NCBI RefSeq assembly: GCF_003231275.1 | Contig: NZ_QKVL01000002.1 | Span: 308,279 to 372,278, forward strand | DNA: 64,000 nucleotides | Source of the DNA: Pseudomonas huaxiensis | GTDB lineage: Bacteria; Pseudomonadota; Gammaproteobacteria; Pseudomonadales; Pseudomonadaceae | Direction: 5' to 3' | Part shown: one piece after another, positions 9,782 to 19,385 of the stretch | How positions within the stretch are numbered: the stretch's first letter is position 1 | Layout: every line of letters begins with the position of its first letter | Translations under genes and position numbers: made by a program | The notes under the pieces: model-generated | The model's input: the letters and a program-made list of their open reading frames with translations, nothing else | Told to the model about the DNA's origin: nothing | Database searches by the model: none

Positions 9782-10774
9782 ATGAAAGCCATTACCTTTG
9801 AAACCTTCGGCGACGCTGACGTCCTTGAACTGACGGAAGTGCCGAACCCGCAAGTACGCCCCACCGACCTGCTGGTGCGCGTCCATGCCGCCGGGGTCAA
9901 CCGCGCAGACCTCACCCATCGACGCGGTGGCTACGGGCGCCCTGACTTCGGCGACTCGACGATCATCGGGCTGGAAATCGCCGGCCAGGTGATCGCCAAA
10001 GGCAGCGCCGTCAGCGGCTTCGACATCGGTGACCGGGTCATGGGCGTGGTCGGCGGCGGCGCTTACGCCGAACTGGCGCGGATCGACTACCGCATGGCCA
10101 TGCCCATCCCTGCCCAGCTGGATTACGTGTACGCGGCCGCCATTCCCGAAGTGTTCGTCACCGCCCACGAGGCGATGCTTCATCTGGGCCGGCTCACGTC
10201 CGGGGATTCGGTGCTGATTCACGCTGCCGCTGGCGGAGTGGGCTCGGCGGCGGTGCAACTTGCCTACGCCAGCGGGGCGACCGTGTACGCCACCACCGAC
10301 GGCAGCAAGCGCTCCCGTGTCGAGCACCTCGGCGCCGACGTGGTGATCGACCACAAGAACGAAGATTTTGCCCAGGTCATCGCCGACAAGACCGAGGGGC
10401 GAGGCGTGGATGTGATCATAGATTTCATCGGCGAGCCCTACTTTGCCCGCAACATCGCTTCACTGGCCAACGGCGGCAGACTGATCCAGGTCGGGATATT
10501 GGGCGGCGGCGGCGAAGTGAGTGTGGAGTTGACGCAGATTCTCTACCGCCATCTGCAGATCATGGGCACCGTGATGAAGTCCCGAACCCAACCGGAGAAA
10601 CACGCGATGATCGAGCGGTTCCGCGCGCACTGGCTCGACCGCTTTGCAGGCGCGGGCGGCCTTGAGCCGGTGGTCGACAGCACCTTCGCACTATCGCGCG
10701 CGGCCGACGCGCACCGACGCATGGAATCGTCGGCGAACGTCGGCAAGATCATCCTGACGATGGATGAGGCTTAG
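9782..10774 (+). CDS. Zinc-type/quinone oxidoreductase (MDR family, NAD(P)H-dependent)
   Basis: The product is 330 aa, beginning MKAITFETFGDADVLELTEV, with the NADPH-binding AAAGGVGSAAVQLA motif and no structural-zinc cysteine cluster. It therefore belongs to the quinone oxidoreductase branch of the medium-chain dehydrogenases. It probably reduces quinones or enones. It follows the aldehyde dehydrogenase in the same direction, and its 3' end overlaps the convergent autotransporter gene end by 4 bp. Confidence 0.88.
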   Translation: MKAITFETFGDADVLELTEVPNPQVRPTDLLVRVHAAGVNRADLTHRRGGYGRPDFGDSTIIGLEIAGQVIAKGSAVSGFDIGDRVMGVVGGGAYAELARIDYRMAMPIPAQLDYVYAAAIPEVFVTAHEAMLHLGRLTSGDSVLIHAAAGGVGSAAVQLAYASGATVYATTDGSKRSRVEHLGADVVIDHKNEDFAQVIADKTEGRGVDVIIDFIGEPYFARNIASLANGGRLIQVGILGGGGEVSVELTQILYRHLQIMGTVMKSRTQPEKHAMIERFRAHWLDRFAGAGGLEPVVDSTFALSRAADAHRRMESSANVGKIILTMDEA

Positions 10775-13755
10775 AACTTCATCTCCCACTGCCCCATCAG
10801 CGCATGATTGCGGCTGTTGCTGCCCAGTTCGCCGCTGTACCCCAGCCCGATCGACTGCCGCGCACTGACGCCGAGGGTTACGCCTGCTTCAACCACCAGG
10901 CTGTCGCGATCCAGCGCACTGCCTTCGACGCTGAACGCATCGCCGCCAGCGAGGAAGGCCTGACGGGTGCGGGTGTCGAGGCTGCCGTAGGTGTGGCGCC
11001 AGCCGAGGCTGGCGCGTGGGGTCAGGCTCATGCCGTTGTCCAGTTGGCCAAGGTGAGCGAGGCGCACACCGAAGGTGCTGCTGAGGTTGTCCTGGGTGTC
11101 GGTGTCCACTGCCAGTGCGGCGTCGCCGCCCTTTTCGCGGTAGCCGTCGCGGTGGTAGCGCTGGTAGCCGAGGTTGGCAAACGGCTCGGCACTGAAGCGT
11201 CCGCTGCCCAGGGCGTAGCCCAGTTCGGCGAAGGCTTGCTGGCTGTCGGCGTCGTAGTCGCCCTTGATCCGTTCGTTGAAACCGCTGAAGACCAGGCTGC
11301 GTTTGCTGTCGCCGTCGTGGGCGCTGTAGGCGGCGCCCAGGCGCAGGGCCAACGGGCCGCTCTGGCGCAGGGCGTAGACGCCGGCGTGCCAGCTATTGAC
11401 CTTGCCGTCCAGGCTGGTGGCATCCAGCCGAGTACGCGAGTAGCCGCCCAGCACGCCGAGACGCCAGTCGCTGCCCACCGCCCAGTCCAGGCCAAGCACC
11501 AGGCCGCCGGTGCGTTGTTCCAGGGCGCTGCCGCCATGGCTGCCGTCAACCTTGCCGTAGCTGCCGAGGGCCTGGGTCCACAGCCGGCCGCGGGCATTCG
11601 GGTCGTTCAAGTCACGCACGCCTTGTGGCAGACCGGTGGCCGCGAGGACCGGGGTGTCCCGTTCATCGAGGCCGACCAGCAAGCCCGCCGTGCTGCCCAT
11701 CGATTGCATCGCACTGAGCATGCTGCCGCCGACCTGGGCGCTGCCGGCCAACGTCGCGCCGGCGAGGTTGGCGGTGCTGCTGCCGCTCAGTTGTTCGATG
11801 GCGTTGCCCGCGGTGGCGGTGGAGGTATTGAGCAGCGCGTTGTACAGCGCGCTGTCGCTGCCGAGGCTGCCCAGGGTGCGGGCGGCGGCGCCGCTGTTGG
11901 CGTTCTGGGTGTACTGGGCGAACGACACGTCGTTGCGGGTGTAGTCCAGGCCCACCGAGGTGCCGCTGTAGCTGAGGCTCGGGGTGAGGAAGGCGTAGTC
12001 GCTCTCGACCTTGCCGAAAGTGCCTTGCACCGCGCCGGCGTTGAGCACGGTGTAGTGGCTCTTCCATGGGTACTCGCCCGCCGACGGCTGCACATGCAGG
12101 GTCGCGCCGTTGAGGCGGGCGGTACCGCTGACGGCGATCGGCGCGCTGCTGCCGTCGGCGTTAACGCCATACACCAGGCTCGCGCCGCTGCCAAAGTTGA
12201 GGTCGCCCTTGACCGTGGCCACGCCCAGCCCCTTGTTGGTCAGCAGGCTGCCGTTGACCGTCAGGCCGCCGACCGAGCCGCCACCGGCATAAACGCCACC
12301 GGCATCCACCACCAGCGCGCCGAGGATGCTGCCTTGGTTGACCAGGGTCGCGCCGGCGGTGACGCTGCCGCCCTGGCTGAAATCGTTCTGGCTGCTGAGG
12401 GTCCAGCGACCGCCGCTGACCACCAGCTTCTCGAAGTTGGCGCTGTTGCCAAAGCTGCCGCTGCCGTCGAGAGTCAGGGTATCGATCCCCGCCCCGCCAT
12501 CCACCAGGCCGTTGAAGACACCGCCGGTGGTGACGATCAGGTGGTCGTTGCCGCCGCCCATGCTCAGCGCCAGGCCATTGCCGCCAGTGAGGGTGCCGCC
12601 GTTGGTGACGGTGTCGTCGTAGTCGCCGATCAGTTTGATGGCAAAACCGCGCTCGCCTTCGATCCGGCCGTAGTTGGTAATGGTGGTCGCGGCGACGCCG
12701 GCGCCTTCCGCGCCGTCATCCACCAGGATGCCGTTGTCGACGCTGCGGATCACGCCCGTGGCGGTGTTGACGATGCTGCCGCCGCCCATGGCGATGCCTT
12801 CGCTGCCGTTGGGCCGGCCGCCGCTGTCGACGCCTTTGGCACCGAGGCCCTGGATCGTGCCTTCGTTGTAGATATGGCCGATCAGGTCGATGTCCACACC
12901 GTCACCGTCGCCGTTGATCTTGCCGTCGGCAATCGCGCCGGTGATCACCCCGCCGGCGTAGTTGAACACGGTACCGGAACCGTCGGAGCCGAAGCCCGAG
13001 CCGTTGCGCCCGGTGACAGTGCCGTAGTTGTACAGGGTGGCGTCGGTCTTCAGGTCGATGCCGTGGCGGTCGGCGCTCACGGTGCCGTAGTTGTAGACGG
13101 TAACGCCGGTAGATTCGCCGATCTTGATGCCGTCGTACTTCTGGTCCTTGCCGTCCTTGTCCTGCGGTGCGGTGTCGGTGCGGATCAGGCCGTAGTTGGT
13201 GATCACCGCGTTGGAGCCGGTCTTGATCGCGTCGTTGCCCACCGAGTGGATCACGCCCGTGGCTTCGTTGGTCAGCGTGGTGGTGAACTTCGGATTGTTC
13301 AGGGTTTCCAGGTCGATCGCCTGGCCATCCACGGTGGACTCGATGGTGCCGGCATTGACGATCTTCAGGCTGCCGCCGGCAACCGGGTTGGTCTGGATCC
13401 GCAGGCCGTCGTTGGTGCCCTGGATCAACGCACCCGCGCGGTTGTTGATGACGAAGTGGCTTTCGTCCTCGCCATCGCTCTTGGTGTCGATGCCGCGGGC
13501 GACAGTGGAGCGGATGATCCCGGCGTTGTCCACGCTGACCGTGGTGCCGCTGGTTTGCTTGGGCAGGATCACGCCGTCATCGCTGCCGGCAACGATGCTG
13601 CCCTGGGCGGTGACCTTAAGTGTGTCGCCCTTTTTCAGCTCCAGCGTGTCGCGGGTGGCGCTGCTGATCAGGTAGTCCTTGGCGAAACCGGACGGGGCAA
13701 AAGAGGCACTGGCGAGTGCGACGCAGAGGGCAAGGCGATGCGGCGTGAAGAGCAT
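10771..13755 (-). CDS. Autotransporter (type V secretion), outer-membrane beta-barrel protein
   Basis: The product is 994 aa. A Sec signal peptide ends near residue 25 (SGFAKD). A passenger of about 600 residues is rich in glycine and repeats of the TNYG/YNYGTV, NNGILV and GGxGxDTL type, the signature of a beta-helix. About 270 C-terminal residues form the autotransporter barrel, with WTQALGSYG, LGYALG blocks and a terminal MKF. No obvious protease or lipase catalytic motif is seen, so adhesion or surface structure is the likeliest role (inference). The gene is monocistronic. Confidence 0.88.
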   Translation of the reverse strand: MLFTPHRLALCVALASASFAPSGFAKDYLISSATRDTLELKKGDTLKVTAQGSIVAGSDDGVILPKQTSGTTVSVDNAGIIRSTVARGIDTKSDGEDESHFVINNRAGALIQGTNDGLRIQTNPVAGGSLKIVNAGTIESTVDGQAIDLETLNNPKFTTTLTNEATGVIHSVGNDAIKTGSNAVITNYGLIRTDTAPQDKDGKDQKYDGIKIGESTGVTVYNYGTVSADRHGIDLKTDATLYNYGTVTGRNGSGFGSDGSGTVFNYAGGVITGAIADGKINGDGDGVDIDLIGHIYNEGTIQGLGAKGVDSGGRPNGSEGIAMGGGSIVNTATGVIRSVDNGILVDDGAEGAGVAATTITNYGRIEGERGFAIKLIGDYDDTVTNGGTLTGGNGLALSMGGGNDHLIVTTGGVFNGLVDGGAGIDTLTLDGSGSFGNSANFEKLVVSGGRWTLSSQNDFSQGGSVTAGATLVNQGSILGALVVDAGGVYAGGGSVGGLTVNGSLLTNKGLGVATVKGDLNFGSGASLVYGVNADGSSAPIAVSGTARLNGATLHVQPSAGEYPWKSHYTVLNAGAVQGTFGKVESDYAFLTPSLSYSGTSVGLDYTRNDVSFAQYTQNANSGAAARTLGSLGSDSALYNALLNTSTATAGNAIEQLSGSSTANLAGATLAGSAQVGGSMLSAMQSMGSTAGLLVGLDERDTPVLAATGLPQGVRDLNDPNARGRLWTQALGSYGKVDGSHGGSALEQRTGGLVLGLDWAVGSDWRLGVLGGYSRTRLDATSLDGKVNSWHAGVYALRQSGPLALRLGAAYSAHDGDSKRSLVFSGFNERIKGDYDADSQQAFAELGYALGSGRFSAEPFANLGYQRYHRDGYREKGGDAALAVDTDTQDNLSSTFGVRLAHLGQLDNGMSLTPRASLGWRHTYGSLDTRTRQAFLAGGDAFSVEGSALDRDSLVVEAGVTLGVSARQSIGLGYSGELGSNSRNHALMGQWEMKF

Positions 13756-13844
13756 GGTGAGCGACCGTTATCCTTATTGAAAGGCGCTCAATATGGCAAT
13801 GAGATATGACGGTTTGATTGATCGGCTCTATCGAACGAAGCCGA

Positions 13845-14762
13845 TCAGTTGACCTCGTCCCGCGAGCCGGTCTGCTCCAGTTGTTCCTCGAACCAGCGCA
13901 GCACCGCCTGGCAGCCGGGGTGCGCCGCGCCACTGTCCCTCAGCCACAGCGCATAGACGCCTTCGGTCTTCAGCGGCTCGCCGAACGGCACGATCAGGTC
14001 GCCGCGGGCCAGCGCGTCGTGGGCCAACATGCGGTCGGTCATCGCCACGCCGAGGCCACGGGCCGCCGCGTCGAGGGCCAGGTCATCGAGGTTGAATTGC
14101 AGGTGTTTGTAGCTGCGCGGGTGAAGATCCGCCTGCGCTTGCAGCCATTGGGTCCATTCGTGGCGCGCGGTCGAGCCGTGGATCAGCGCATGGCCGGCCA
14201 GCTCGTCGAGGGAGCGCGGCGGCAACTGACCGTCGCCCAGCACGGGCGCGCAGACCGGAATCAGGTATTCGTCGAACAACGGCGTCAGCGGCCGACCATC
14301 GAGGCCTTCGCGCAGGTACAGCACGTAGGCGTCACAGTCGCCGCTGGTATCCACCACTTCGCCGCTGACCGTCTCGATCGACAGGCATAGTTCCGGGTTG
14401 GCCGCGTAGAACGAACTCAGCCGCGGCAACAGCCAGCGCACCGCCAGCGAGACGAAGATTCGAATGCGGAACGGTCGCTCCGCCGACGGCGGTGCCAGCC
14501 GTTCGCCCAGGGCGCGCAAGTCCTTGAGAATCGCGCAGGACAGCCCATACACCTCACGCCCCGCTTCGGTCAGCGCGACCTTGCGGCTGGTGCGGTCGAA
14601 CAGCGCCACCCGGTAATGCTCTTCCAGTTGCTGGATCTGCCGGCTGACGGCGCTCTGGGTCAGGTGCAACTGGCGAGCGGCCTCGGTAAAGCTGCTGCTG
14701 TCGGCGACGTGGACCAGCGCCTGCAAGGCCTGGAGCGACGGTGTGCGAAAGAAGTTATCCAT
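13845..14762 (-). CDS. LysR family transcriptional regulator
   Basis: The product is 305 aa, with an HTH reading LQALVHVADSSSFTEAAR, then LTQSAVSRQIQQLEE. It is divergent from the FAD oxidase and periplasmic polyamine-binding protein genes, which start about 130 bp away and are its probable targets. The effector-binding domain is complete. Confidence 0.9.
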   Translation of the reverse strand: MDNFFRTPSLQALQALVHVADSSSFTEAARQLHLTQSAVSRQIQQLEEHYRVALFDRTSRKVALTEAGREVYGLSCAILKDLRALGERLAPPSAERPFRIRIFVSLAVRWLLPRLSSFYAANPELCLSIETVSGEVVDTSGDCDAYVLYLREGLDGRPLTPLFDEYLIPVCAPVLGDGQLPPRSLDELAGHALIHGSTARHEWTQWLQAQADLHPRSYKHLQFNLDDLALDAAARGLGVAMTDRMLAHDALARGDLIVPFGEPLKTEGVYALWLRDSGAAHPGCQAVLRWFEEQLEQTGSRDEVN

Positions 14763-14891
14763 GCGTTTTCAGAATGCTTGAATGAATTTTTAACGTTAGA
14801 AGACCGCCGCCAACGCTCGTAAATTAGGGCTTGTTCAGCGTCTGGCGATATAAATTCCAATAAGCCAGGCGCATTGATTGTGGAGAGCCCG

Positions 14892-16196
14892 ATGTCAATT
14901 GACAACCGTTGTGGATGGATCGCGCTGGCCGGCGAATCACCGCCCCGGCCGCGCCTCGAGCGCAACCTTCAGGCCGACTGGCTGATTATCGGCGGCGGGA
15001 TCACCGGGTTGTCGGCGGCGCACAGCCTGGCGGCGCAGTTCCCCGACCAACACATCGTCCTGCTCGACCGCCAGCGCGTGGCGCAAGGCGCCTCGGCGCG
15101 CAACTCGGGTTTTGCCGTCAGCCACGAACTACCGGCGGCAACCGAGCTGCTCGGCACGCCCGGTTTCAACGGTTATCAGGTCGCCTCGCGGATTGGCGTG
15201 GCGGCCGGCCAGGAACTGCGCCGGCGCATCGACGAACTGGCCATCGACTGCGAATTCGATGACGGCGGTTATCACTTCGCGGTGCACAAACCGGAGCACC
15301 TGCGCCACGCCGAAGCGGCCATCGAAACCCTCGCTGCGGTCGGCGCCGACGCCCGCTACCTGGAAGGCGACGCCTTGCGCAGTCGCCTGGGCAGCGCGTT
15401 CTACGCCCGCGCCATCCATTGCGCCGGCGGCAATGCGTTGCTGCAACCGGCACGCTATGTGCGCGGCCTGGCCGACAGCCTGCCGTCCAGCGTGAAGGTA
15501 TTCGAGAACAGCGCGGTGCTCGACCTGCAGCGCAGTGGCGGCCACTGGCACGCACGCCTTGAAGCCGGCGAAGTCCGGGCGACGCGGGTGCTGGGCTGTG
15601 TGGGTGCATTCGTGAACCGGGTCGGCGTGCGGCGCAGCGGCACCTTCCCGCTCGAACTGAGCGCCAGCATCACCCGGCCGCTGACCGAAGCCCGATGGCA
15701 AAGCCTGTTTGCCGAGCGCACCTGGGGCGTGCTGTCGACCTTGCCGGGCGGCGCCACGGTGCGCCTGCTGCCGGGTCGGCGCCTGCTGATCCGCAATACG
15801 GTGGAATACCGCCAGGCCGACCTCGACCGCGCCGGCTTGCAGCGTCGCCAGCATGAACACGTGAAGGGTTTGCAAAAGCGCTTCCCCGGCCTCGACGCCA
15901 GGGACCTCGAATACACCTGGACCGGCCACCTGAGCGGCACGCGCTCCGGCGAGCCGTATTTCGCCCGGGTCGACCAGGACTTCTACGCCGTATCTGGCTG
16001 CAACGGCTCGGGCGTGGCCCGCGGAACACTGTGGGGCCGCTTGCTCGCGGACATGGCGATCGGCGCCAGCTCGCCACTGCTCAACGATGTCCTCGGCCAG
16101 GCCCATCCCGGCTACCTGCCGCCACGGCCCTTCTTCGACGTCGGCGCGGTTGCGCGCATGGCCTGGGAAGTGCGCCGTGCCCGGCTGGAACGTTGA
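14892..16196 (+). CDS. FAD-dependent amine oxidoreductase (PuuB-like DAO family)
   Basis: The product is 434 aa. The N-terminal Rossmann fold is clear (WLIIGGGITGLSAAHSLA), followed by GASARNSGF, the conserved FAD-contact motif of the DAO/PuuB group, and a late GCNGSGVARGTLWGRLLAD. The family oxidises amines such as gamma-glutamylputrescine to the aldehyde with release of H2O2. The start ATG at 14892 has GGAGAG five bases upstream; an ATG-like start at 14874 has none. Co-occurrence with a polyamine-binding protein gene supports an amine substrate. Confidence 0.85.
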   Translation: MSIDNRCGWIALAGESPPRPRLERNLQADWLIIGGGITGLSAAHSLAAQFPDQHIVLLDRQRVAQGASARNSGFAVSHELPAATELLGTPGFNGYQVASRIGVAAGQELRRRIDELAIDCEFDDGGYHFAVHKPEHLRHAEAAIETLAAVGADARYLEGDALRSRLGSAFYARAIHCAGGNALLQPARYVRGLADSLPSSVKVFENSAVLDLQRSGGHWHARLEAGEVRATRVLGCVGAFVNRVGVRRSGTFPLELSASITRPLTEARWQSLFAERTWGVLSTLPGGATVRLLPGRRLLIRNTVEYRQADLDRAGLQRRQHEHVKGLQKRFPGLDARDLEYTWTGHLSGTRSGEPYFARVDQDFYAVSGCNGSGVARGTLWGRLLADMAIGASSPLLNDVLGQAHPGYLPPRPFFDVGAVARMAWEVRRARLER

Positions 16197-16254
16197 CGAA
16201 CCCGGCGCTCGCGCCCCTTGCCACAACACTTGCAACAACAAAAGAGAGAGCAAG

Positions 16255-17343
16255 ATGATCACACGTACCTGCCTGCTCGCCGCCTCGGCGGCGCTGCTCA
16301 GCCTCGCGGCCCACGCCGCCGACAGCGTCAATATCGCCAACTGGAGCGGCTACGTCGCCGATGACACCCTCACCGAGTTCACCCGGCGCACCGGCATCCA
16401 GACCACCTACGACCTGATCGACAGCAACGAAACCACCGAAGCCAAGTTGATGACCGGCGGCAGCGGCTACGACCTGGTCAGCCCGTCCAACCACTTCCTG
16501 CCCCGGCTGATCAAGGCCGGCGCCATCCAGGAACTGGACCGCAGCAAGCTGCCCAACTGGAACAACCTCGATCCCAAGCTGATGAAGCTGCTGGAAAGCA
16601 GCGATCCGGGCAACCGCTATGCGATCCCGTACATGTGGGTCACGGTGGGCATCGGCTACAACGAAGACAAGATCAAGGCGATCTTCGGCAATACCGACGT
16701 CACCCAGTCCTGGCAACTGCTGTTCGACCCGGAAAACATCCGCAAGCTCAGCCAGTGCGGCGTGGCCTTCCTCGACAACCCGACGCAGATCCTGCCGATC
16801 ACCCTGCGCACGCTGGGGCTCGACCCCCACAGCGAAAGCCCCGCCGACCTGAAAAAAGCCGAGGCCGCGCTGCTCGCGGTGCGTCCTTCGATCAGCTATT
16901 TCCATCAGTCCAAGTACGTCAGCGACCTGGCCAACGGCAATATCTGCGTGGCCATCGGCTTCAGCGGCGACGTGCTGCAGGCGATGAGCAGCGCGCAACA
17001 TGCCAACAACGGCGTGCACCTGAACTACAGCATCCCCCGCGAAGGCTCGACCATCGCCGTGGACATGGTGGCCATCCCGAAAGCCGCGCCGCACCTGGAC
17101 GCCGCCTACGCCTACCTGAACTACCTGCTCGACCCGAAGGTGATGGCCAGCATCAGCAACGCGGTGCAATACCCCAACGGCAATGCGGCCTCGCTGCCTT
17201 ATCTGGACCCGGCATTACGCGACAACCCGGCCGCCTATCCGCCGCAAGCGGTGCTCGACAGCCTGTTCCCGATCCAGACCTTGACGCCCTCGGGCATGCG
17301 CCTGAGCACACGCTTGTGGACGCGGGTCACCAGCGGCAAGTGA
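16255..17343 (+). CDS. Periplasmic polyamine-binding protein (PotF-like)
   Basis: The product is 362 aa. A signal peptide (MITRTC... ending AHA, about residue 21) is followed by the PotF/PotD core: VNIANWSGYVADDTL, TGGSGYDLVSPS, then AIPYMWVTVGIGYN. It would bind putrescine or a related amine in the periplasm. GAGAG lies upstream of the ATG at 16255. It follows the FAD amine oxidase by 58 bp. No ABC permease or ATPase genes are adjacent, so it must use a remote transporter or act as a sensor. Confidence 0.88.
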   Translation: MITRTCLLAASAALLSLAAHAADSVNIANWSGYVADDTLTEFTRRTGIQTTYDLIDSNETTEAKLMTGGSGYDLVSPSNHFLPRLIKAGAIQELDRSKLPNWNNLDPKLMKLLESSDPGNRYAIPYMWVTVGIGYNEDKIKAIFGNTDVTQSWQLLFDPENIRKLSQCGVAFLDNPTQILPITLRTLGLDPHSESPADLKKAEAALLAVRPSISYFHQSKYVSDLANGNICVAIGFSGDVLQAMSSAQHANNGVHLNYSIPREGSTIAVDMVAIPKAAPHLDAAYAYLNYLLDPKVMASISNAVQYPNGNAASLPYLDPALRDNPAAYPPQAVLDSLFPIQTLTPSGMRLSTRLWTRVTSGK

Positions 17344-17350
17344 GTCATCC

Positions 17351-17387
17351 AGCGCTTTCAGCCGCCCATTTGGCGGCTGAAAGCGCT
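17351..17387 (+). terminator. Strong rho-independent terminator
   Basis: A 16-bp perfect stem (17351-17366 with 17372-17387) encloses a 5-base loop and is followed by CTTTATT. It starts 7 bp after the stop codon of the polyamine-binding protein gene and closes that operon. Confidence 0.85.
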
Positions 17388-17495
17388 CTTTATTACCCGC
17401 AACTGTAGGACCCTTCACATAATCGGCAATGAAACTTTACCGGCACTCGCCCTCTAAGCATGATCGACCGCCCGCACCCATGGAGGATCTTGCGT

Positions 17496-18719
17496 ATGCT
17501 CGGCGCCCTGCTCGACAAAGTCTTCAACCGTCCCCTCACCCAGGAAGGGTTCGCCCGAACGTTCATCAAGGCCGCGCGCGACGCCGGCTTCAGTGGCCCC
17601 CTCACCTACGCGCCGGACGACTTCCGGATCGAACACAGCGATGGCGCCTACTTCAATCTGCACAACGCCTTCCGTGATTATCAGAAAGCTGAGCGCCCGC
17701 ATCGGGCCGCAGCGCTCAACGGCTACATAGCGACCTTGCTCAGGGCCCGCGACACCGGGCCGCGGTCGTTCGAGGAGGTCAGGTCGTTGTTGCGCCCGGT
17801 CGTTCGCAACCTCGGCATGCTTGAAGAGGTCCGCCTGCACACCGTCCGTACCGAAGGCCCGGATGCGCCGTACAGCGTGGCCCAATTGCCGGTGGGCAAG
17901 GACTGCGTGGCGCTGCTGGCGGTCGACTCTCCCGAAGCCACCTCCACGCTGACCAAAGGCCCCGAGGAACACTGGGGCGTGAACATGCAACAGGCCATGG
18001 CGATTGCCATGGACAACCTGCGCGCAACCACCGCGGATGCCTTCGATGAGGTCGTGCCGGGGCTGTATGTCGGGCACTGGGGTGACGGCTACGACACCAG
18101 CCGCGTGCTGCTGCCGGACGTGTTGCAGCGAGCGCCCATCAAGGGCCGGCCGGTGTTCATGATCCCTACCACGGATGTCTTGCTGGTGGCGGGCGACAAG
18201 GACGAGGAGGCCATCCTGCACATGGTCGAAGTCAGCCAGAAAACCATGGAAAACGGCCGCACGCTGTCCAGCCAGGTCTACACCTACGACGATCAGCGCA
18301 TCGTGCCCTTCCCGCCTGGCAACGAAGCCCTGGAAATACGCCGTGCAAGCCTGGAGCGCGTGATGCTGCAAGGTGCCTATCACATGCAGAAGGAGTTGCT
18401 GGACAAGATCCATGAAGCGCACCAGCAGGACCTGTTCGTCGCGACCTACCAGCTTTTCCGTCAGTCCGAAGACGACGTCCGGACCTTCTCGGCGTGCAGT
18501 TGGACAGAAACCGTCGACACCCTGCTGCCGCGTACCGACCGCGTCGCGCTGGTGCAGTTGCGTGAAGACGGCACGGCCGATGGCCGGGTGGTGGAATGGG
18601 ACGATCTGGAAACCCATCTGAGCGAATGGCTGGAGCCGATGGACGTCTACCCGCCGCGCTACCGCACCCTCGGGTTTGCAACGCCCGAGCAACTGAGCCG
18701 GTTGACGCCGCTCACCTGA
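17496..18719 (+). CDS. DUF1444 family protein
   Basis: The product is 407 aa, soluble, without signal peptide. It resembles the DUF1444 family of unknown function (NPLTQEGFAR-like start, a central VGLYVGHWGDGYD region and MIPTTDVLLVAG). The start at 17496 is supported by GGAGG nine bases upstream; an alternative 12 codons earlier lacks one. It is a single gene between a strong terminator and the convergent nrsF end. No catalytic motif is evident. Confidence 0.75.
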   Translation: MLGALLDKVFNRPLTQEGFARTFIKAARDAGFSGPLTYAPDDFRIEHSDGAYFNLHNAFRDYQKAERPHRAAALNGYIATLLRARDTGPRSFEEVRSLLRPVVRNLGMLEEVRLHTVRTEGPDAPYSVAQLPVGKDCVALLAVDSPEATSTLTKGPEEHWGVNMQQAMAIAMDNLRATTADAFDEVVPGLYVGHWGDGYDTSRVLLPDVLQRAPIKGRPVFMIPTTDVLLVAGDKDEEAILHMVEVSQKTMENGRTLSSQVYTYDDQRIVPFPPGNEALEIRRASLERVMLQGAYHMQKELLDKIHEAHQQDLFVATYQLFRQSEDDVRTFSACSWTETVDTLLPRTDRVALVQLREDGTADGRVVEWDDLETHLSEWLEPMDVYPPRYRTLGFATPEQLSRLTPLT

Positions 18720-18743
18720 CTTCAGCGTCCCTTGCTGCGCGGG

Positions 18744-19385
18744 TCACCAGCGCAGCAGGCGCGGCCCGAGCAGCGCGCCGAGCACCGTCGGCAGCAGCAT
18801 CCCCAACAGATACCAGAGCCCCCAGAACGGCACGCCCATTTCCGGGCAATGCAGGCAATAGACCAGCGTTGCCGTGGCGCCGGCCAGCAGGCCGCCGGCG
18901 GCACCAGCATGGCGCAGGCGGGTCGGCGCCAGACCGCGCAGGGCCCAGAACACTGCGATGAAACTGGGTGCCGACAGCAAGGCAATATTCAGCGGGCAGG
19001 TGCGCCAGGTACGGCCGAAAATAAGGTCGGCGCGGGCCTCGACCGGCGCGCCGGCCAGACTGATCGCGGCCCCCGCCCAGACCAGTACCAGCGGCAACCC
19101 GAGCAACGCCCAGAGTGCGCCACCCTTGACGCCGGGGCGGGCCAGGCGCTGGGTCAAGCCGATGCCGAGCAACGCCAGGCTACCGGGCAAGGCGACCTTG
19201 GCCCAGAACAGCGGCGTGCGTGCGACCTCGGCCAGGTCGCTGCGCACCCCATAAGTAGCGACGAGCAGCAACAGCGCGCAGGCCACACCGCCGAGCAGCG
19301 CGAGGCTCAGGCGCCTGGCCAGCGCATGGCGATCCACCGGTCCTTCGCCGGCGGCCAACAGGGAAATCAGTTCATCGGTCTTCAT
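18744..19385 (-). CDS. nrsF: NrsF/DUF1109 membrane anti-sigma factor
   Basis: The product is 213 aa with six hydrophobic segments after a short cytoplasmic N-terminus (MKTDELISLLAAGEG). That is the NrsF (DUF1109) architecture. In Caulobacter NrsF holds the ECF factor SigF at the inner membrane until a metal or oxidant stress signal. The gene overlaps sigF by 14 bp. A late PEMGVPFWGLWYL stretch contains the CxxxxxG-type Cys region expected of the family (HCPEMG). It probably controls the buf operon on the other strand. Confidence 0.88.
   Translation of the reverse strand: MKTDELISLLAAGEGPVDRHALARRLSLALLGGVACALLLLVATYGVRSDLAEVARTPLFWAKVALPGSLALLGIGLTQRLARPGVKGGALWALLGLPLVLVWAGAAISLAGAPVEARADLIFGRTWRTCPLNIALLSAPSFIAVFWALRGLAPTRLRHAGAAGGLLAGATATLVYCLHCPEMGVPFWGLWYLLGMLLPTVLGALLGPRLLRW

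Noticed and set aside
10804..13809. A 1001-codon open frame antisense to the autotransporter gene
   Set aside because: It is a by-product of the GC-rich third positions and repeats of the autotransporter on the other strand. Its composition (Ala/Val/Gly/Gln/His rich, no domain) is not that of a real protein, while the minus-strand product has signal peptide, passenger and barrel.
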